A stretch of DNA of 64,000 bases from Allgaiera indica (GCF_900106675.1 NZ_FNOB01000002.1:62001-126000), one strand, 5' to 3'; counted from the first letter of the stretch, positions 43,559 through 54,540 are shown. Notes: a model not told the origin generated them from the sequence alone. Translations and numbers: made by a program.

Positions 43559-44875
43559 ATGAGTGACCCCCACAAGCCCGGCCCCAGCACGCCCGGCCCC
43601 CTGCGCCTTGGGATCGCCGGGCTGGGCACCGTCGGCATCGGCGTGGTGAAGATCGCCCAGCGCCACGCCGATCTGCTGGCCAGCCGCGCCGGCCGTCCGG
43701 TCCAGATCCGTGCCGTCTGCGCCCGCGACCGCGGCAAGACCCGCGACGCCGATCTTTCCGCCTATGCCTGGGAAACCGACCCCGTTGCCCTGGCGCGGCG
43801 CGACGACATCGACGTCTTCGTCGAACTGATGGGCGGCAGTGACGGCCCTGCGAAGGCCGCGACCGAGGCCGCGATCGCCGCCGGCAAGGATGTGGTCACC
43901 GCCAACAAGGCGCTGCTGGCGCTGCACGGCCAGGCGCTGGCCGAGGCGGCCGAGGCGCGCGGCCTGTCGATCCGCTTCGAGGCCGCCGTGGCGGGCGGCA
44001 TCCCGGTGATCAAGGCGCTGACCGAAGGCCTGGCCGCCAACCGCATCCGCCGGGTGATGGGGGTGATGAACGGCACCTGCAACTACATCCTGACGCGGAT
44101 GGAAAACGCCGGCCTGCCCTATGAGGAAGTCTTCGAAGAAGCCCGCCAGCTGGGCTATCTGGAGGCCGATCCAACCCTTGACGTGGGCGGCATCGACGCG
44201 GGCCACAAGCTGGCCTTGCTGGCCGCCATCGCCTACGGCACCCGCGTGAATTTCGACGCGGTCGAACTGCAGGGGATCGAGCGCATCGCGATCGAGGATA
44301 TCCGCGCCGCCGCCGACATGGGCTTTCGCATCAAGCTTCTGGGGGTGGCGCAGATGACCGGTCGCGGGCTGGAACAGCGCATGGCGCCCTGCCTGGTGCC
44401 CGCCGACAGCCCGCTGGGCCAGCTTCAGGGCGGCACCAACATGGTGGTACTGGAAGGCGACAGCGTCGGCCAGATCGTGCTGCGCGGCGCCGGCGCGGGC
44501 GAAGGCCCGACGGCCAGCGCGGTGATGGGCGACGTGATCGACATCGCGCGCGGCTTCGCCGAGCCGGTCTTCGGCCAGCCCGCCGCGACGCTGGCCGAGG
44601 CCGTGCCGGCCCAGGCCAAGGCGCCCGCGCCCTATTACCTGCGCATGACGTTGCTGGACAAGCCCGGCGCGCTGGCCAAGGTGGCCGCGGCGCTGGGCGA
44701 CGCGGGGATCTCGATCAACCGGATGCGCCAATACGGCCATGCCGATGTCACCGCGCCGGTGCTGATCGTCACCCACCGCACCACCGGCGCCGATGTGACT
44801 CATGCGATAGAGCGCTTCGCCGCCACCGGCGTGGTCGAGGGCGAGCCGGTCGCGATCCGCATCGAAGAGGTCTGA
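43559..44875 (+). CDS. hom: Homoserine dehydrogenase
   Basis: 438 aa. NAD(P)-binding region (LRLGIAGLGTVGIGVVKIAQ), catalytic domain (IAAGKDVVTANKALLALHG, MGVMNGTCNYILTRMENAG, LGYLEADPTLDVGGIDAGHK) and a C-terminal ACT domain (LLDKPGALAKVAAALGDAGI) that normally binds threonine for feedback inhibition. It reduces aspartate semialdehyde to homoserine for threonine, methionine and isoleucine. ATG 43559. The gene stands alone here, convergent with a small membrane-protein gene. Confidence 0.96.
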   Translation: MSDPHKPGPSTPGPLRLGIAGLGTVGIGVVKIAQRHADLLASRAGRPVQIRAVCARDRGKTRDADLSAYAWETDPVALARRDDIDVFVELMGGSDGPAKAATEAAIAAGKDVVTANKALLALHGQALAEAAEARGLSIRFEAAVAGGIPVIKALTEGLAANRIRRVMGVMNGTCNYILTRMENAGLPYEEVFEEARQLGYLEADPTLDVGGIDAGHKLALLAAIAYGTRVNFDAVELQGIERIAIEDIRAAADMGFRIKLLGVAQMTGRGLEQRMAPCLVPADSPLGQLQGGTNMVVLEGDSVGQIVLRGAGAGEGPTASAVMGDVIDIARGFAEPVFGQPAATLAEAVPAQAKAPAPYYLRMTLLDKPGALAKVAAALGDAGISINRMRQYGHADVTAPVLIVTHRTTGADVTHAIERFAATGVVEGEPVAIRIEEV

Positions 44876-44971
44876 ACCGGGCCGCGCCGCCGCGCCCAGC
44901 TCTGGCGCCGGAACCTCACATCAGGTTTCGCACGCAACGCTCTGCGATATAACGGGTATTTCCGCCTGACA

Positions 44972-45208
44972 TCAGCCTGCGGGCGCCATCGCCATGCGGA
45001 TCAGCTTGGCCGCCAGCAGCACGAAGGGCGCGGCGTGCAGCAGCAGATCGAAGATGTCGATCGGCCGGCTCAGCGTGCCCGCGGCCAGCATCTTCAGCTT
45101 TTCCCAGATATGCGGCTCGGGGACGAAGGGCGCCAGGCCCAGCGTCAGACAGGCCAGGATCAGCAGGCCCAGCGGAAGGGAATCGAGAAAGGTCGCGAGA
45201 TTGGCCAA
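44972..45208 (-). CDS. Small two-helix membrane protein
   Basis: 78 aa. Two hydrophobic segments (LPLGLLILACLTLGLAPFVP and IFDLLLHAAPFVLLAAKLIR) connected by EPHIWEKLKMLAAGTLSRPI. I recall close relatives in Rhodobacteraceae automatically labelled RND transporter, but it is far too short for that; a real function is unknown. It stands alone between hom (convergent) and ribD. Confidence 0.72.
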   Translation of the reverse strand: MANLATFLDSLPLGLLILACLTLGLAPFVPEPHIWEKLKMLAAGTLSRPIDIFDLLLHAAPFVLLAAKLIRMAMAPAG

Positions 45209-45282
45209 GGGATACCTCCGTTTGGCGCGAACCTGCCCGCCCGCGCCGCGCCGGGCAATGCGGCGGATTGACGGGGAACGGG

Positions 45283-46383
45283 TTAACGAACCCAGCGGCT
45301 CAGGACATCGCCGCCGATGGGGGTGACATCTTGCAGGCGCAGTCGCGGGGCGTCGGCCAGGGCGCCCAGGCCCATCGCGCCCAGCGCCGGACGGCCCTCG
45401 GCGCCCAGCGCCAGACCGGCCGAGAAGACGACGAGTTCATCAATCAGCCCCGCGCGCAGAAGTGCCGCACCGAAGGCACCGCCGCCCTCGCAAAAGACCC
45501 GCGTCAGCCCGGCGGCCCCCAGCGCCCGCAGGAGCGCCGCGGGATCGAGCCGGCGATCGGGGCCAGCCGGCACCGCAATCAGGCGCGCCCCCAGCTCGCG
45601 CCAATGGGCGGCGGTTTCGGGACGGGTCTGATCGGGATCATGGGCAAGCCACAGCGGCGCCTCGGCCAGGCTGGCCGCCATTCGGCCCGCGCCAGGCAGA
45701 TCCAGCCCGCGCGCCGCCACCACCCGCACCGGCTGATGCGCCGCGCCCAGGCCACGCACCGTCAGCAGCGGGTCGTCGGCCCGCGCCGTGCCGCCGCCGA
45801 CCAGCACCGCGTCATGCGCCAGACGCAGCGCATGGACATGGCGCCGCGCCTCGGCGCCGGTGATCCACTGGCTTTCGCCGTCGGCCGTGGCGATGCGTCC
45901 GTCAAGGCTGGTGGCAAGTTTCAGGGTCACCATCGGGCGGCCCTCGGTCACCCGGGTCAGAAAGCCCAGATGATCGCGCCGGGCGGCGTCGGCCTCTTGC
46001 CCCTCGGTCACCGCGATGCCCGCCGCCCGCAAGATGGCATGTCCGCGCCCCGCGACCCGCGGATCGGGATCGGAAAGCGCGGTGACCACGCGACCGACGC
46101 CCGCAGCCACCAGCGCCTCGGCGCAGGGCGGGGTCTTCCCATGATGGGCGCAGGGTTCCAGCGTGACATAGGCGGTGGCGCCGCGCGCAGCCGCGCCAGC
46201 CTGGGTCAGCGCCACGACTTCGGCATGGGGGCGCCCGCCCGGCTGGGTCCAGCCCCGGCCCAGGATGCGCCCGCCCCGCACGATCACGCAGCCAACCGCC
46301 GGATTGGGCCAGCAATTGCCCCGACCCCGCCGGCCAAGCGCCAGCGCCAGCCGCATGAACCGGCTGTCGTGGGCCTGGGGCAC
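45283..46383 (-). CDS. ribD: Bifunctional riboflavin biosynthesis protein RibD
   Basis: 366 aa. The N-terminal deaminase has the zinc motifs HAEVVAL and PCAHHGKTPPCAEALVAAG; the C-terminal reductase starts near residue 150 (RPMVTLKLATSLDGRIATAD, HDAVLVGGGTARADDPLLTV, RVFCEGGGAFGAALLRAGLI). It catalyses the deamination and reduction steps after GTP cyclohydrolase II in riboflavin synthesis. The start is GTG 46383, 3 bp after the nrdR stop; ATG 46356 (MRLALALGRRG) is the alternative. The nrdR-ribD order is conserved in many proteobacteria. Confidence 0.93.
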   Translation of the reverse strand: MPQAHDSRFMRLALALGRRGRGNCWPNPAVGCVIVRGGRILGRGWTQPGGRPHAEVVALTQAGAAARGATAYVTLEPCAHHGKTPPCAEALVAAGVGRVVTALSDPDPRVAGRGHAILRAAGIAVTEGQEADAARRDHLGFLTRVTEGRPMVTLKLATSLDGRIATADGESQWITGAEARRHVHALRLAHDAVLVGGGTARADDPLLTVRGLGAAHQPVRVVAARGLDLPGAGRMAASLAEAPLWLAHDPDQTRPETAAHWRELGARLIAVPAGPDRRLDPAALLRALGAAGLTRVFCEGGGAFGAALLRAGLIDELVVFSAGLALGAEGRPALGAMGLGALADAPRLRLQDVTPIGGDVLSRWVR

Positions 46384-46386
46384 GCT

Positions 46387-46854
46387 CTATTCTTCCGGCT
46401 GGACGTCGGGGCGCAGTTCGGACACGAATTTATCGAAATCGTCCGCCGCCTGGAAGTTTTTGTAAACGCTGGCAAAACGCACATAGGACACGGTATCGAT
46501 CCGGGCCAGCGTCTCCATCACGATCTCGCCGATCATCTTCGACGGGATATCGGTATCGCCCAAGCTTTCCAGCCGCCGCACGATGCCCGAAATCATCTGG
46601 TCGATCCGCTCGGGCTCGATCGGGCGCTTCTGCATGGCGATGCGGATCGAGCGTTCCAGCTTGTCGCGGTCGAAATCCTCGCGCTTGCCGGAGGTCTTGA
46701 TGACCACCAGATCACGCAGTTGGACACGCTCATAGGTGGTGAACCGCCCACCGCAGGCCGGGCAGAAGCGCCGGCGGCGGATCGCGACGTGATCCTCGGC
46801 GGGGCGGGAATCCTTCACCTGGGTGTCGATATTTCCACAAAAGGGGCAGCGCAT
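46387..46854 (-). CDS. nrdR: Transcriptional repressor NrdR
   Basis: 155 aa. The zinc ribbon (RCPFCGN near the start and [20 protein letters not shown]) is followed by an ATP-cone domain ([20 protein letters not shown]). NrdR senses dATP/ATP and represses ribonucleotide reductase genes through NrdR boxes. It is followed by ribD. ATG 46854. No ribonucleotide reductase gene is in the window. Confidence 0.96.
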   Translation of the reverse strand: MRCPFCGNIDTQVKDSRPAEDHVAIRRRRFCPACGGRFTTYERVQLRDLVVIKTSGKREDFDRDKLERSIRIAMQKRPIEPERIDQMISGIVRRLESLGDTDIPSKMIGEIVMETLARIDTVSYVRFASVYKNFQAADDFDKFVSELRPDVQPEE

Positions 46855-47013
46855 CAGCTCTCCTCGGGGGATGGTTCGTGTTATCCACAGGCACTATAGG
46901 ACCTCCTCCAGACTTTGGGTAGAGGGTCTGTGTAGACACTAGATCAGGCCCCATCCCCTGTCGCAACGAGGCCGCAGTGCGGCCCCGCATGGCCCCGTGC
47001 CTGGCCTGAAGGT

Positions 47014-47430
47014 TCAGGCCAGATGCGCGACCACTTCGCGCCGATGCGGGGCGTCGCGGTGTTCGAACAGGTAAAGACCTTGCCAGGTGCCCAGGGCCAG
47101 GCGCCCGTCGGTCACCGGGATCTGAAGGCTGACGGGCAGGAGTGCCGCCTTGATATGGGCGGGCATATCATCGGAGCCCTCATACGTGTGGCGCAGATAG
47201 GTCATCGCCGGGTGGTCCGAAGGCGGAACCAGCCTGGAAAAGAAGGCCTGCAGATCGGTCTGGACATCCGGGTCGGCATTTTCCTGGATCAGCAACGAAC
47301 AGGAGGTGTGGCGGACAAAGAGCGTCAGCACCCCTTCCTGCACCGTCGTGCCCGCCAGCCAGCGGGCGACCTGGGCGGTGATTTCGTAAAGCCCGGCGCC
47401 CTGCGTCGTCAGGGTGAAACGCGTCTGCAT
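47014..47430 (-). CDS. YjbQ-family (UPF0047) protein
   Basis: 138 aa. The conserved core TLFVRHTSCSLLIQENADPD, FFSRLVPPSDHPAMTYLRHT, GSDDMPAHIKAALLPVSLQI and TWQGLYLFEHRDAPHRREVV is the complete UPF0047/YjbQ family, linked to a secondary thiamine-phosphate synthase activity. The conserved Cys and His residues are present. It follows a small lipoprotein gene on the same strand by 8 bp. Confidence 0.92.
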   Translation of the reverse strand: MQTRFTLTTQGAGLYEITAQVARWLAGTTVQEGVLTLFVRHTSCSLLIQENADPDVQTDLQAFFSRLVPPSDHPAMTYLRHTYEGSDDMPAHIKAALLPVSLQIPVTDGRLALGTWQGLYLFEHRDAPHRREVVAHLA

Positions 47431-47438
47431 GCCCCCGG

Positions 47439-47858
47439 TCAGCCCCAGGGCAGCATGACGCGACCGGGGCAGAAGCTGCCAGTGATCTGACCGACGCGGA
47501 AGCCCCGGTGGCGTTTGAGGATGCTGATCACGCCCGAGGGCTGCGCCCCCGCTGGGCTAAGCGAGAAATCGACCCCCTTGCCCGGAGCGCGCGGCGGGGC
47601 AGAGGTGCGGTAGATCACGGTGCTCGATCCCTGTCCCAGCACGTTGGCGGCATATTCGCCGGCCGCGCACCAATAGGCATTGGCGCCGTCCGCCGGTCCG
47701 GGGCCGGGGTCGACGCGAAAGCTGCCCGGCCCGGTCGAGCGCACCCAGAGGCTGTTGGTCGACAGATAGGCGCCGGGGGCCTCGGCCCTTGGCTGTTGGG
47801 GCTGGCTGCAGGCGGCAAGGGAACCGACGGCAAGGATGGCAAGGGCAGCAAGGCGCAT
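47439..47858 (-). CDS. Lipoprotein of unknown function
   Basis: 139 aa. The signal MRLAALAILAVGSLAACSQP has a lipobox LAAC (Cys17). The mature part (YLSTNSLWVRSTGPGSFRVD, AYWCAAGEYAANVLGQGSST, FRVGQITGSFCPGRVMLPWG) contains two further cysteines that could form a disulfide. Pattern typical of a Rhodobacteraceae-specific envelope lipoprotein; no known family recognised. GGAGGT five bases before ATG 47858 settles the start over a longer frame. Probably co-transcribed with the YjbQ gene. Confidence 0.75.
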   Translation of the reverse strand: MRLAALAILAVGSLAACSQPQQPRAEAPGAYLSTNSLWVRSTGPGSFRVDPGPGPADGANAYWCAAGEYAANVLGQGSSTVIYRTSAPPRAPGKGVDFSLSPAGAQPSGVISILKRHRGFRVGQITGSFCPGRVMLPWG

Positions 47859-47937
47859 GGCGACCTCCGGGGTTGTGTTGCCCGTAGAGATAGGCGGGGT
47901 CGGGGAAAAGGCCAATGGCCGAGCAGCAGCGCCTGCT

Positions 47938-48462
47938 TCAGGGCTTAATGCAAGATTCCAGGAACTCCTGTGCGCGCTCAACGACATTAAGCACGTTGCG
48001 GACCGATCCGTTGTTCAAGGTCACAACGTAGCCTGCAACTGTAAGACCATTCATCTGCCCGGTGTTCCAAGCACGGGTTCCCCAAGCCCCCGTTGACCGC
48101 CCCGTCATCTGGTGTGCGCCCTCAATAACTCTCGTACCTTTACTGTCAGACCGCGCCAGCTTCACATGCTTCTGAGCCTTCGCCAAGTCGCGCAAGATCC
48201 TGAAATCGTCATCTCGCTCTGCCAGCTTCTCCCGGAAAACCGAGTCGTCTTGTTTCGGCTTCAAGCCGAACGCCTCCCTATGCTTGGTCTCGTCCGCATA
48301 GAAAATCTGCGCGGCAAGCATGTCCGTCAGAGCAACTGCAGACAGGACAAGACGCATGTTGTCTGGGCTCGCCTTGGCGACTGCAAGCGCCTCCGGCGCC
48401 AAAGCTAAAAGAGCTTCAAGTGAGACGTTCCGGAGACCTCTCGAATGAGCCACCTGCGACAC
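47938..48462 (-). CDS. Hypothetical protein, compositionally atypical
   Basis: 174 aa. No family recognised. Features: a helical N-terminus (NVSLEALLALAPEALAVAKA), a charged centre (LKPKQDDSVFREKLAERDDD, LRDLAKAQKHVKLARSDSKG) and a C-terminus with AWGTRAWNTGQMNGLTVAGY and NVVERAQEFLES. No signal peptide or membrane helix. By eye the DNA is about 52-53% G+C, against about two thirds for the surroundings, and it sits in an otherwise conserved region just downstream of rpoD, suggesting acquisition by transfer. The whole frame is open, so it is probably a real gene. Confidence 0.6.
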   Translation of the reverse strand: MSQVAHSRGLRNVSLEALLALAPEALAVAKASPDNMRLVLSAVALTDMLAAQIFYADETKHREAFGLKPKQDDSVFREKLAERDDDFRILRDLAKAQKHVKLARSDSKGTRVIEGAHQMTGRSTGAWGTRAWNTGQMNGLTVAGYVVTLNNGSVRNVLNVVERAQEFLESCIKP

Positions 48463-48474
48463 GCCTCTACCCCT

Positions 48475-50463
<1,989 letters not shown>

Positions 50464-50763
50464 GGGCTCTCCTCGATGCGGGCCGATGATTCGGGTGGTG
50501 GGTTCGAATCATTCGGAATGTTGTAGCGAATCAATAGGGCGAATCACAGGGACGGAAAGGTCGCGGCGGCCATTTCTTCGGCCTGTGCGCGCATCTGGCA
50601 CGCATCGGACGATTCTTTCGCGCGCATCGGGCACCCATTGCCCACGATCAGGCATGACACGCAGGACATGCGCGCCGTCCGCCCGGGCGACGCGAATCGC
50701 GGCGATCGCGCCACGCTCCCCGGTCCTGTTCACGCTTTCGGCCGTATTTCGCACTCCGACCCA
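50464..50763 (-). promoter_or_regulatory. rpoD upstream region with six GANTC sites
   Basis: 300-bp spacer between dnaG and rpoD. GANTC occurs at 50488, 50506, 50528 and 50541 (four in 58 bp) and again at 50611 and 50694. About one would be expected in 300 bp of this composition. This points to CcrM methylation and possibly GcrA control of an internal rpoD promoter. Promoter elements themselves are not clear. Confidence 0.55.
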
Positions 50764-52716
50764 TCACTTCCTCTTCACCCAGACCTGACCGTCGATCAGC
50801 GATTGCAGCTGCTTCGACAGCGCATCGCGATCCTCGCCCAGATCACCCGAATCCTCTAGCTGAGATCGCCCCGCCCGCTGCATCGCCTCTGCCGCCTGGC
50901 CCAACCGCCAGGTCACGCCCTCGTCGGCCAACCCGCCCAGGTCCTCGACCGCATGTTCGATCTCCTTGCGAACGCCGCGGCGGGCGTCAAGCTTGGCAAG
51001 TTCCTCGGCCACGCACATTCGGGCAAGCTCGGCATCGCCGGTCTTCAGCACCGGCGGCGCGCTGTTGACATGGCCAAGCGAGAACAGCGTTTCAAGGGCC
51101 TCGCCGGCATCGGTGGCGATCTTTTTCCGAAAATTCGCAGGATCCGCGTCCCCGGCGTGACGCAGGATCGCGTGGCGCAACGCGGCGTGGCCCTGGCCGA
51201 TCAGTTCCAGCTCCTCCAATTGATGTTCGAAAAGCTCGACCAACGCGGGATGAGTGATCAGCGTGGCCAGGATCAGCGCCTCACGCAGGCGTTCGGCGCC
51301 GGCCTCGCCCGCGGTGGCCAGATAGGACGCCTTGGTGCCGGGCATCGGAACCGCGGGCGGCTGCCATTTCGCGCCGGGGCGGCCCTGCCCGCGCGGCCAG
51401 GGCTGGAAGGGCTTGCGCGCGCCCTCACGTCCCCGGCCGAACAGGTCCTGCCTGAGCACGTTGATCTCCTCGCCATAGTGGTGACGGATCGAGGGATCGG
51501 CGATCTTCTTCAACGTCGCGCGCAAGGACTTGTCCAGCGCGGCGCGGCGCTCGGGGCTGTCGAAGACGCGCCCCTCGGTCTCGCGCCGCCACAACAGCCG
51601 CACCATCGGCTGCGCCTGATCAAGCAGCTTCTGCATGGCCCCGGCGCCTTGCGTCTGGATCAGGTCGTCGGGGTCCAGCCCCTCGGGCATCAGGCAAAAG
51701 CGCAGCGAATTGCCGGCCTCCAGCAGCGGCAGCGCCACATCGATCACCCGCATCGCGGCGCGCAGCCCTGCCGTATCGCCATCCAGCGCGATCACCGGCT
51801 CGGGCGCAATGCGCCACAAAAGCCGCAGCTGATCCTCGGTGATCGCGGTGCCCAGCGGGGCGACCGTGGCGGTGAACCCGGCCTCGGCCAGCGCGATCAC
51901 ATCCATGTAGCCCTCGGCCACGATCAGGGTCTGGCCCTTGCCCGCCCCCTCGCGTGCGGGGCCGTGGTTGTAAAGACTGCGGCCCTTGTCGAACAGCGGC
52001 GTCTCGGGCGAGTTCAGGTATTTCGCATTGTCATTGGGGTCCATCGCCCGGCCGCCAAAGGCGATGGCGCGCCCGCGCGCGTCGCGGATCGGAAACATGA
52101 TGCGGTTGCGGAAGGTGTCGTAGGGCTGCTTGCCTTTGGTCGAGGCCTTGGCCAGCCCCGCCTCGAGGATCAGCGCCTCTTCGACCCCCTTGCCACGCAG
52201 GTGGTCCCAAAGCCCCTGCCAGCCCTCGGGCGCAAAGCCGATCTCGAACCGCGCGCGCCCCGCCTCGCTCAGCTTGCGCCGGTCCAGATAATCGCGCGCC
52301 GCCGCGCCCTGCCCGGTCTTCAGCTGGAGCCGGTAATATTGCACCGCCTGCTCCATCACCTCGACAAGCTGGCTTCGCCGGTCGGCCTTCTGCTGGGCCT
52401 GCGGGTCGCGCTCGGGCATCGGCATCCCGGCCTCGCGCGCCAGGATCTCCACCGCCTCCACGAAACCCACGTTCTCGGTCTCGCGCACGAAGCTCAGCGC
52501 ATCACCCTTCGCGTGGCAGCCAAAGCAGTAATAGAACCCCTTGCGGTCATCGACATGGAAGCTGGCGGTCTTTTCCTGATGGAACGGGCATGGCGCCCAG
52601 AAGTCGCCCTTGCCCTGGTTCGACTTGCGCATGTCCCACACGACCTTGCGCCCCACCACCTGCGACAGGGAGAGGCGGCCACGCAATTCGTCAAGGAAAC
52701 CGGGCGGAAGGGACAT
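50764..52716 (-). CDS. dnaG: DNA primase
   Basis: 650 aa. Zinc-binding CHC2 domain (CPFHQEKTASFHVDDRKGFY, YCFGCHAKGDALSFV), catalytic N-terminal domain (FRNRIMFPIRDARGRAIAFG, GRAMDPNDNAKYLNSPETPL), TOPRIM motif (TLIVAEGYMDVIALAEAGF with EGYMD, and DGDTAG) and a helical C-terminal DnaB-binding region. It makes RNA primers at replication forks. ATG 52716; a repeat copy lies between it and the divergent NifU-domain gene. It is followed by rpoD. Confidence 0.97.
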   Translation of the reverse strand: MSLPPGFLDELRGRLSLSQVVGRKVVWDMRKSNQGKGDFWAPCPFHQEKTASFHVDDRKGFYYCFGCHAKGDALSFVRETENVGFVEAVEILAREAGMPMPERDPQAQQKADRRSQLVEVMEQAVQYYRLQLKTGQGAAARDYLDRRKLSEAGRARFEIGFAPEGWQGLWDHLRGKGVEEALILEAGLAKASTKGKQPYDTFRNRIMFPIRDARGRAIAFGGRAMDPNDNAKYLNSPETPLFDKGRSLYNHGPAREGAGKGQTLIVAEGYMDVIALAEAGFTATVAPLGTAITEDQLRLLWRIAPEPVIALDGDTAGLRAAMRVIDVALPLLEAGNSLRFCLMPEGLDPDDLIQTQGAGAMQKLLDQAQPMVRLLWRRETEGRVFDSPERRAALDKSLRATLKKIADPSIRHHYGEEINVLRQDLFGRGREGARKPFQPWPRGQGRPGAKWQPPAVPMPGTKASYLATAGEAGAERLREALILATLITHPALVELFEHQLEELELIGQGHAALRHAILRHAGDADPANFRKKIATDAGEALETLFSLGHVNSAPPVLKTGDAELARMCVAEELAKLDARRGVRKEIEHAVEDLGGLADEGVTWRLGQAAEAMQRAGRSQLEDSGDLGEDRDALSKQLQSLIDGQVWVKRK

Positions 52717-52784
52717 GATCCTAGATATTCCCCTCGCCGCGCCAAAGTCTAGCGCCGAGAGCGCCGCATCCCACTTCGCCCCCC

Positions 52785-52845
52785 CTTCATCTTGGCGGAA
52801 ATACTCCGGGGGAGGCGCGCACAGCGCGACGGGGGCAGCGCCCCC
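52785..52845 (+). repeat. Dispersed intergenic repeat, copy 6
   Basis: CTTCATCTTGGCGGAAATAC then TCCGGGGG, an unrelated 17-base insert, and GGGGGCAGCGCCCCC, that is, the family core with a modified hairpin. It lies between the divergent dnaG and NifU-domain genes. Confidence 0.6.
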
Positions 52846-52953
52846 ACCCGGCGTTCCGGCCCGCCACCGGGATACCCCGTCTTGGAACCATTCCAGAACT
52901 TGACTCTTCCCGTTCCAGGGCGCATATCCGAGTGTAACAGTCGGAGATTTCCC

Positions 52954-53517
52954 ATGTTCATCCAGACCGAATCCACCCCGAACCCCGCGACGCTGAAATT
53001 CCTGCCCGGCCGCGAGGTCGTGGCCGCCGGCACCGCCGATTTCCCGACCCGCGCCGATGCCCAGGGCTCCCCCCTGGCCGAGCGCCTGTTCGCGGTCGAG
53101 GGGGTCGAGGGCGTCTTCTTCGGACCCGACTTCATCACCGTGACCAAGGCCGAGAACCAGGTCTGGGATCACCTGAAACCCTCGATCCTCGGCGCGATCA
53201 TGGAACATTTCCAATCCGGCCAGCCGGCGATGGGCACCGCCACCGGCGCCGGCGGCCACCAAAGCCATGAGGACGGCCCCGACAGCGAGATCGTGACCCA
53301 GATCAAGGAGTTGCTGGACACCCGCGTGCGCCCCGCCGTGGCCCAGGACGGCGGCGACATCACCTTCCACGGCTACGATCGCGGCATCGTCTACCTGCAC
53401 ATGCAGGGCGCCTGCGCCGGCTGCCCCTCTTCGACGCTGACGCTGAAGATGGGGATCGAGAACCTGCTGCGCCACTACATCCCCGAAGTGCTGGAGGTGC
53501 GCCCGGTTGCGGCCTGA
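52954..53517 (+). CDS. NifU-domain Fe-S scaffold/carrier protein (Nfu type)
   Basis: 187 aa. N-terminal Nfu_N domain (MFIQTESTPNPATLKFLPG, GSPLAERLFAVEGVEGVFFG, DFITVTKAENQVWDHLKP) and C-terminal NifU domain (LLDTRVRPAVAQDGGDITFH) with the cluster-binding CAGCPSS motif. This is the alphaproteobacterial/mitochondrial NFU1 type that delivers [4Fe-4S] clusters to target enzymes. ATG 52954. It is followed by tsaB and rimI, a conserved order in alphaproteobacteria. Confidence 0.93.
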   Translation: MFIQTESTPNPATLKFLPGREVVAAGTADFPTRADAQGSPLAERLFAVEGVEGVFFGPDFITVTKAENQVWDHLKPSILGAIMEHFQSGQPAMGTATGAGGHQSHEDGPDSEIVTQIKELLDTRVRPAVAQDGGDITFHGYDRGIVYLHMQGACAGCPSSTLTLKMGIENLLRHYIPEVLEVRPVAA

Positions 53518-53533
53518 GGCGGACACCGCCCCG

Positions 53534-54118
53534 ATGATCCTGGGCTTCGACACATCGGCCGCGCATTGCGCGGCCGCTTTGCTCTCTGGCGACCGCATCC
53601 TTTCCGCCCGGGCCGAGACGATGGACAAGGGCCAGGCCGAACGGCTGATGCCGCTGCTCGAGGAAGTGCTGGCGGAGGCCGGCGTCGCGTGGCGCGACCT
53701 CGCCGCGCTCGGCGTCGGGGTGGGGCCGGGCAATTTCACCGGCATCCGCATCGCGGTTTCGGCCGCGCGCGGGCTGGCGCTGGCGCTGAAGATCCCCGCG
53801 ATCGGGGTCAGCAGCTTCGAGGCGCTGGCGGACGGTCATGACGGCCCGGTCACCGCGCTGGTCGATGCGCGGCGCGGCGCGGTCTATGCGCAGCGCCTGC
53901 CCGGCGGCACCCCTGCCCTGATGCCACGCGAAGACGCGCTGGAACAGGCGCAGGGCAGCCGCGTGGCCGAGGCGACGGATCCCCGGACCCTTGCCACCGC
54001 GATCGCCCGCATCGCCGCCGCCCGCCGGGACGCGCCGCAACCGCGCCCGGCGCCGCTGTATCTGCGCGGCGCCGATGCCGCGCCGCCCTCCGATCCGCCG
54101 CCGGTGATCCTGCCATGA
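53534..54118 (+). CDS. tsaB: TsaB, tRNA t6A-modification protein
   Basis: 194 aa from ATG 53534. ASKHA-fold signatures MILGFDTSAAHCAAALLSGD, LGVGVGPGNFTGIRIAVSAA and ALALKIPAIGVSSFEALADG match TsaB (YeaZ), which partners TsaD in making N6-threonylcarbamoyladenosine in tRNAs. A TTG at 53507 with GGAGGT 9 bp upstream is an alternative start that would overlap the preceding gene. It overlaps rimI by 4 bp. Confidence 0.92.
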   Translation: MILGFDTSAAHCAAALLSGDRILSARAETMDKGQAERLMPLLEEVLAEAGVAWRDLAALGVGVGPGNFTGIRIAVSAARGLALALKIPAIGVSSFEALADGHDGPVTALVDARRGAVYAQRLPGGTPALMPREDALEQAQGSRVAEATDPRTLATAIARIAAARRDAPQPRPAPLYLRGADAAPPSDPPPVILP

Positions 54119-54540
54119 AGCCCGAGGCCGGCCCCCAGGCCCTTGCCGCCCTGCATGCGCGCAGCTTCACCACCCCACGCCCCTGGAACGCGGACGAATT
54201 CGCCAGCCTGCTGTCGCTGCCCGGAAGCTTCCTGAAGGTGCGCCCGCAGGCCTTCGTGCTGGGCCGCGCCATCGCCGACGAGGCCGAATTGCTGACCCTT
54301 GCCGTCGCCCCCGAGGCCCGGCGCCGCGGCACCGGCCGTGCCCTGGTCGAGGATTTCGCCAACGAGGCCCGCGACCGCGGCGCCAGATCGGCCTTCCTGG
54401 AGGTCGCCGCCGACAACGCCCCGGCCCGCGCCCTATATGCCGCCACCGGATGGGAACAGGCCGGGGCGCGGCGCGGCTATTACACCACCCCCGAGGGCGC
54501 AAAGATCGATGCGCTGATCCTGCGCCGCCCGCTGACGTGA
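54115..54540 (+). CDS. rimI: RimI-like GNAT N-acetyltransferase
   Basis: 141 aa. The acetyl-CoA-binding segment LTLAVAPEARRRGTGRALVE (R/Q-x-x-G-x-G/A) and FLEVAADNAPARALYAATGW are the GNAT motif A and the RimI-like V-A-x-N-x-x-A-x-x-L-Y signature. RimI acetylates the N-terminus of ribosomal protein S18; the tsaB-rimI pairing is widespread. It overlaps the tsaB stop by 4 bp. Confidence 0.9.
   Translation: MKPEAGPQALAALHARSFTTPRPWNADEFASLLSLPGSFLKVRPQAFVLGRAIADEAELLTLAVAPEARRRGTGRALVEDFANEARDRGARSAFLEVAADNAPARALYAATGWEQAGARRGYYTTPEGAKIDALILRRPLT

Noticed and set aside
46892-46944. Possible NrdR boxes (CACTATAG and ACACTAGAT) upstream of nrdR
   Set aside because: The half-sites are about 45 bp apart rather than the usual three turns, and each matches the consensus only partly. 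nrdR is not normally its own target.
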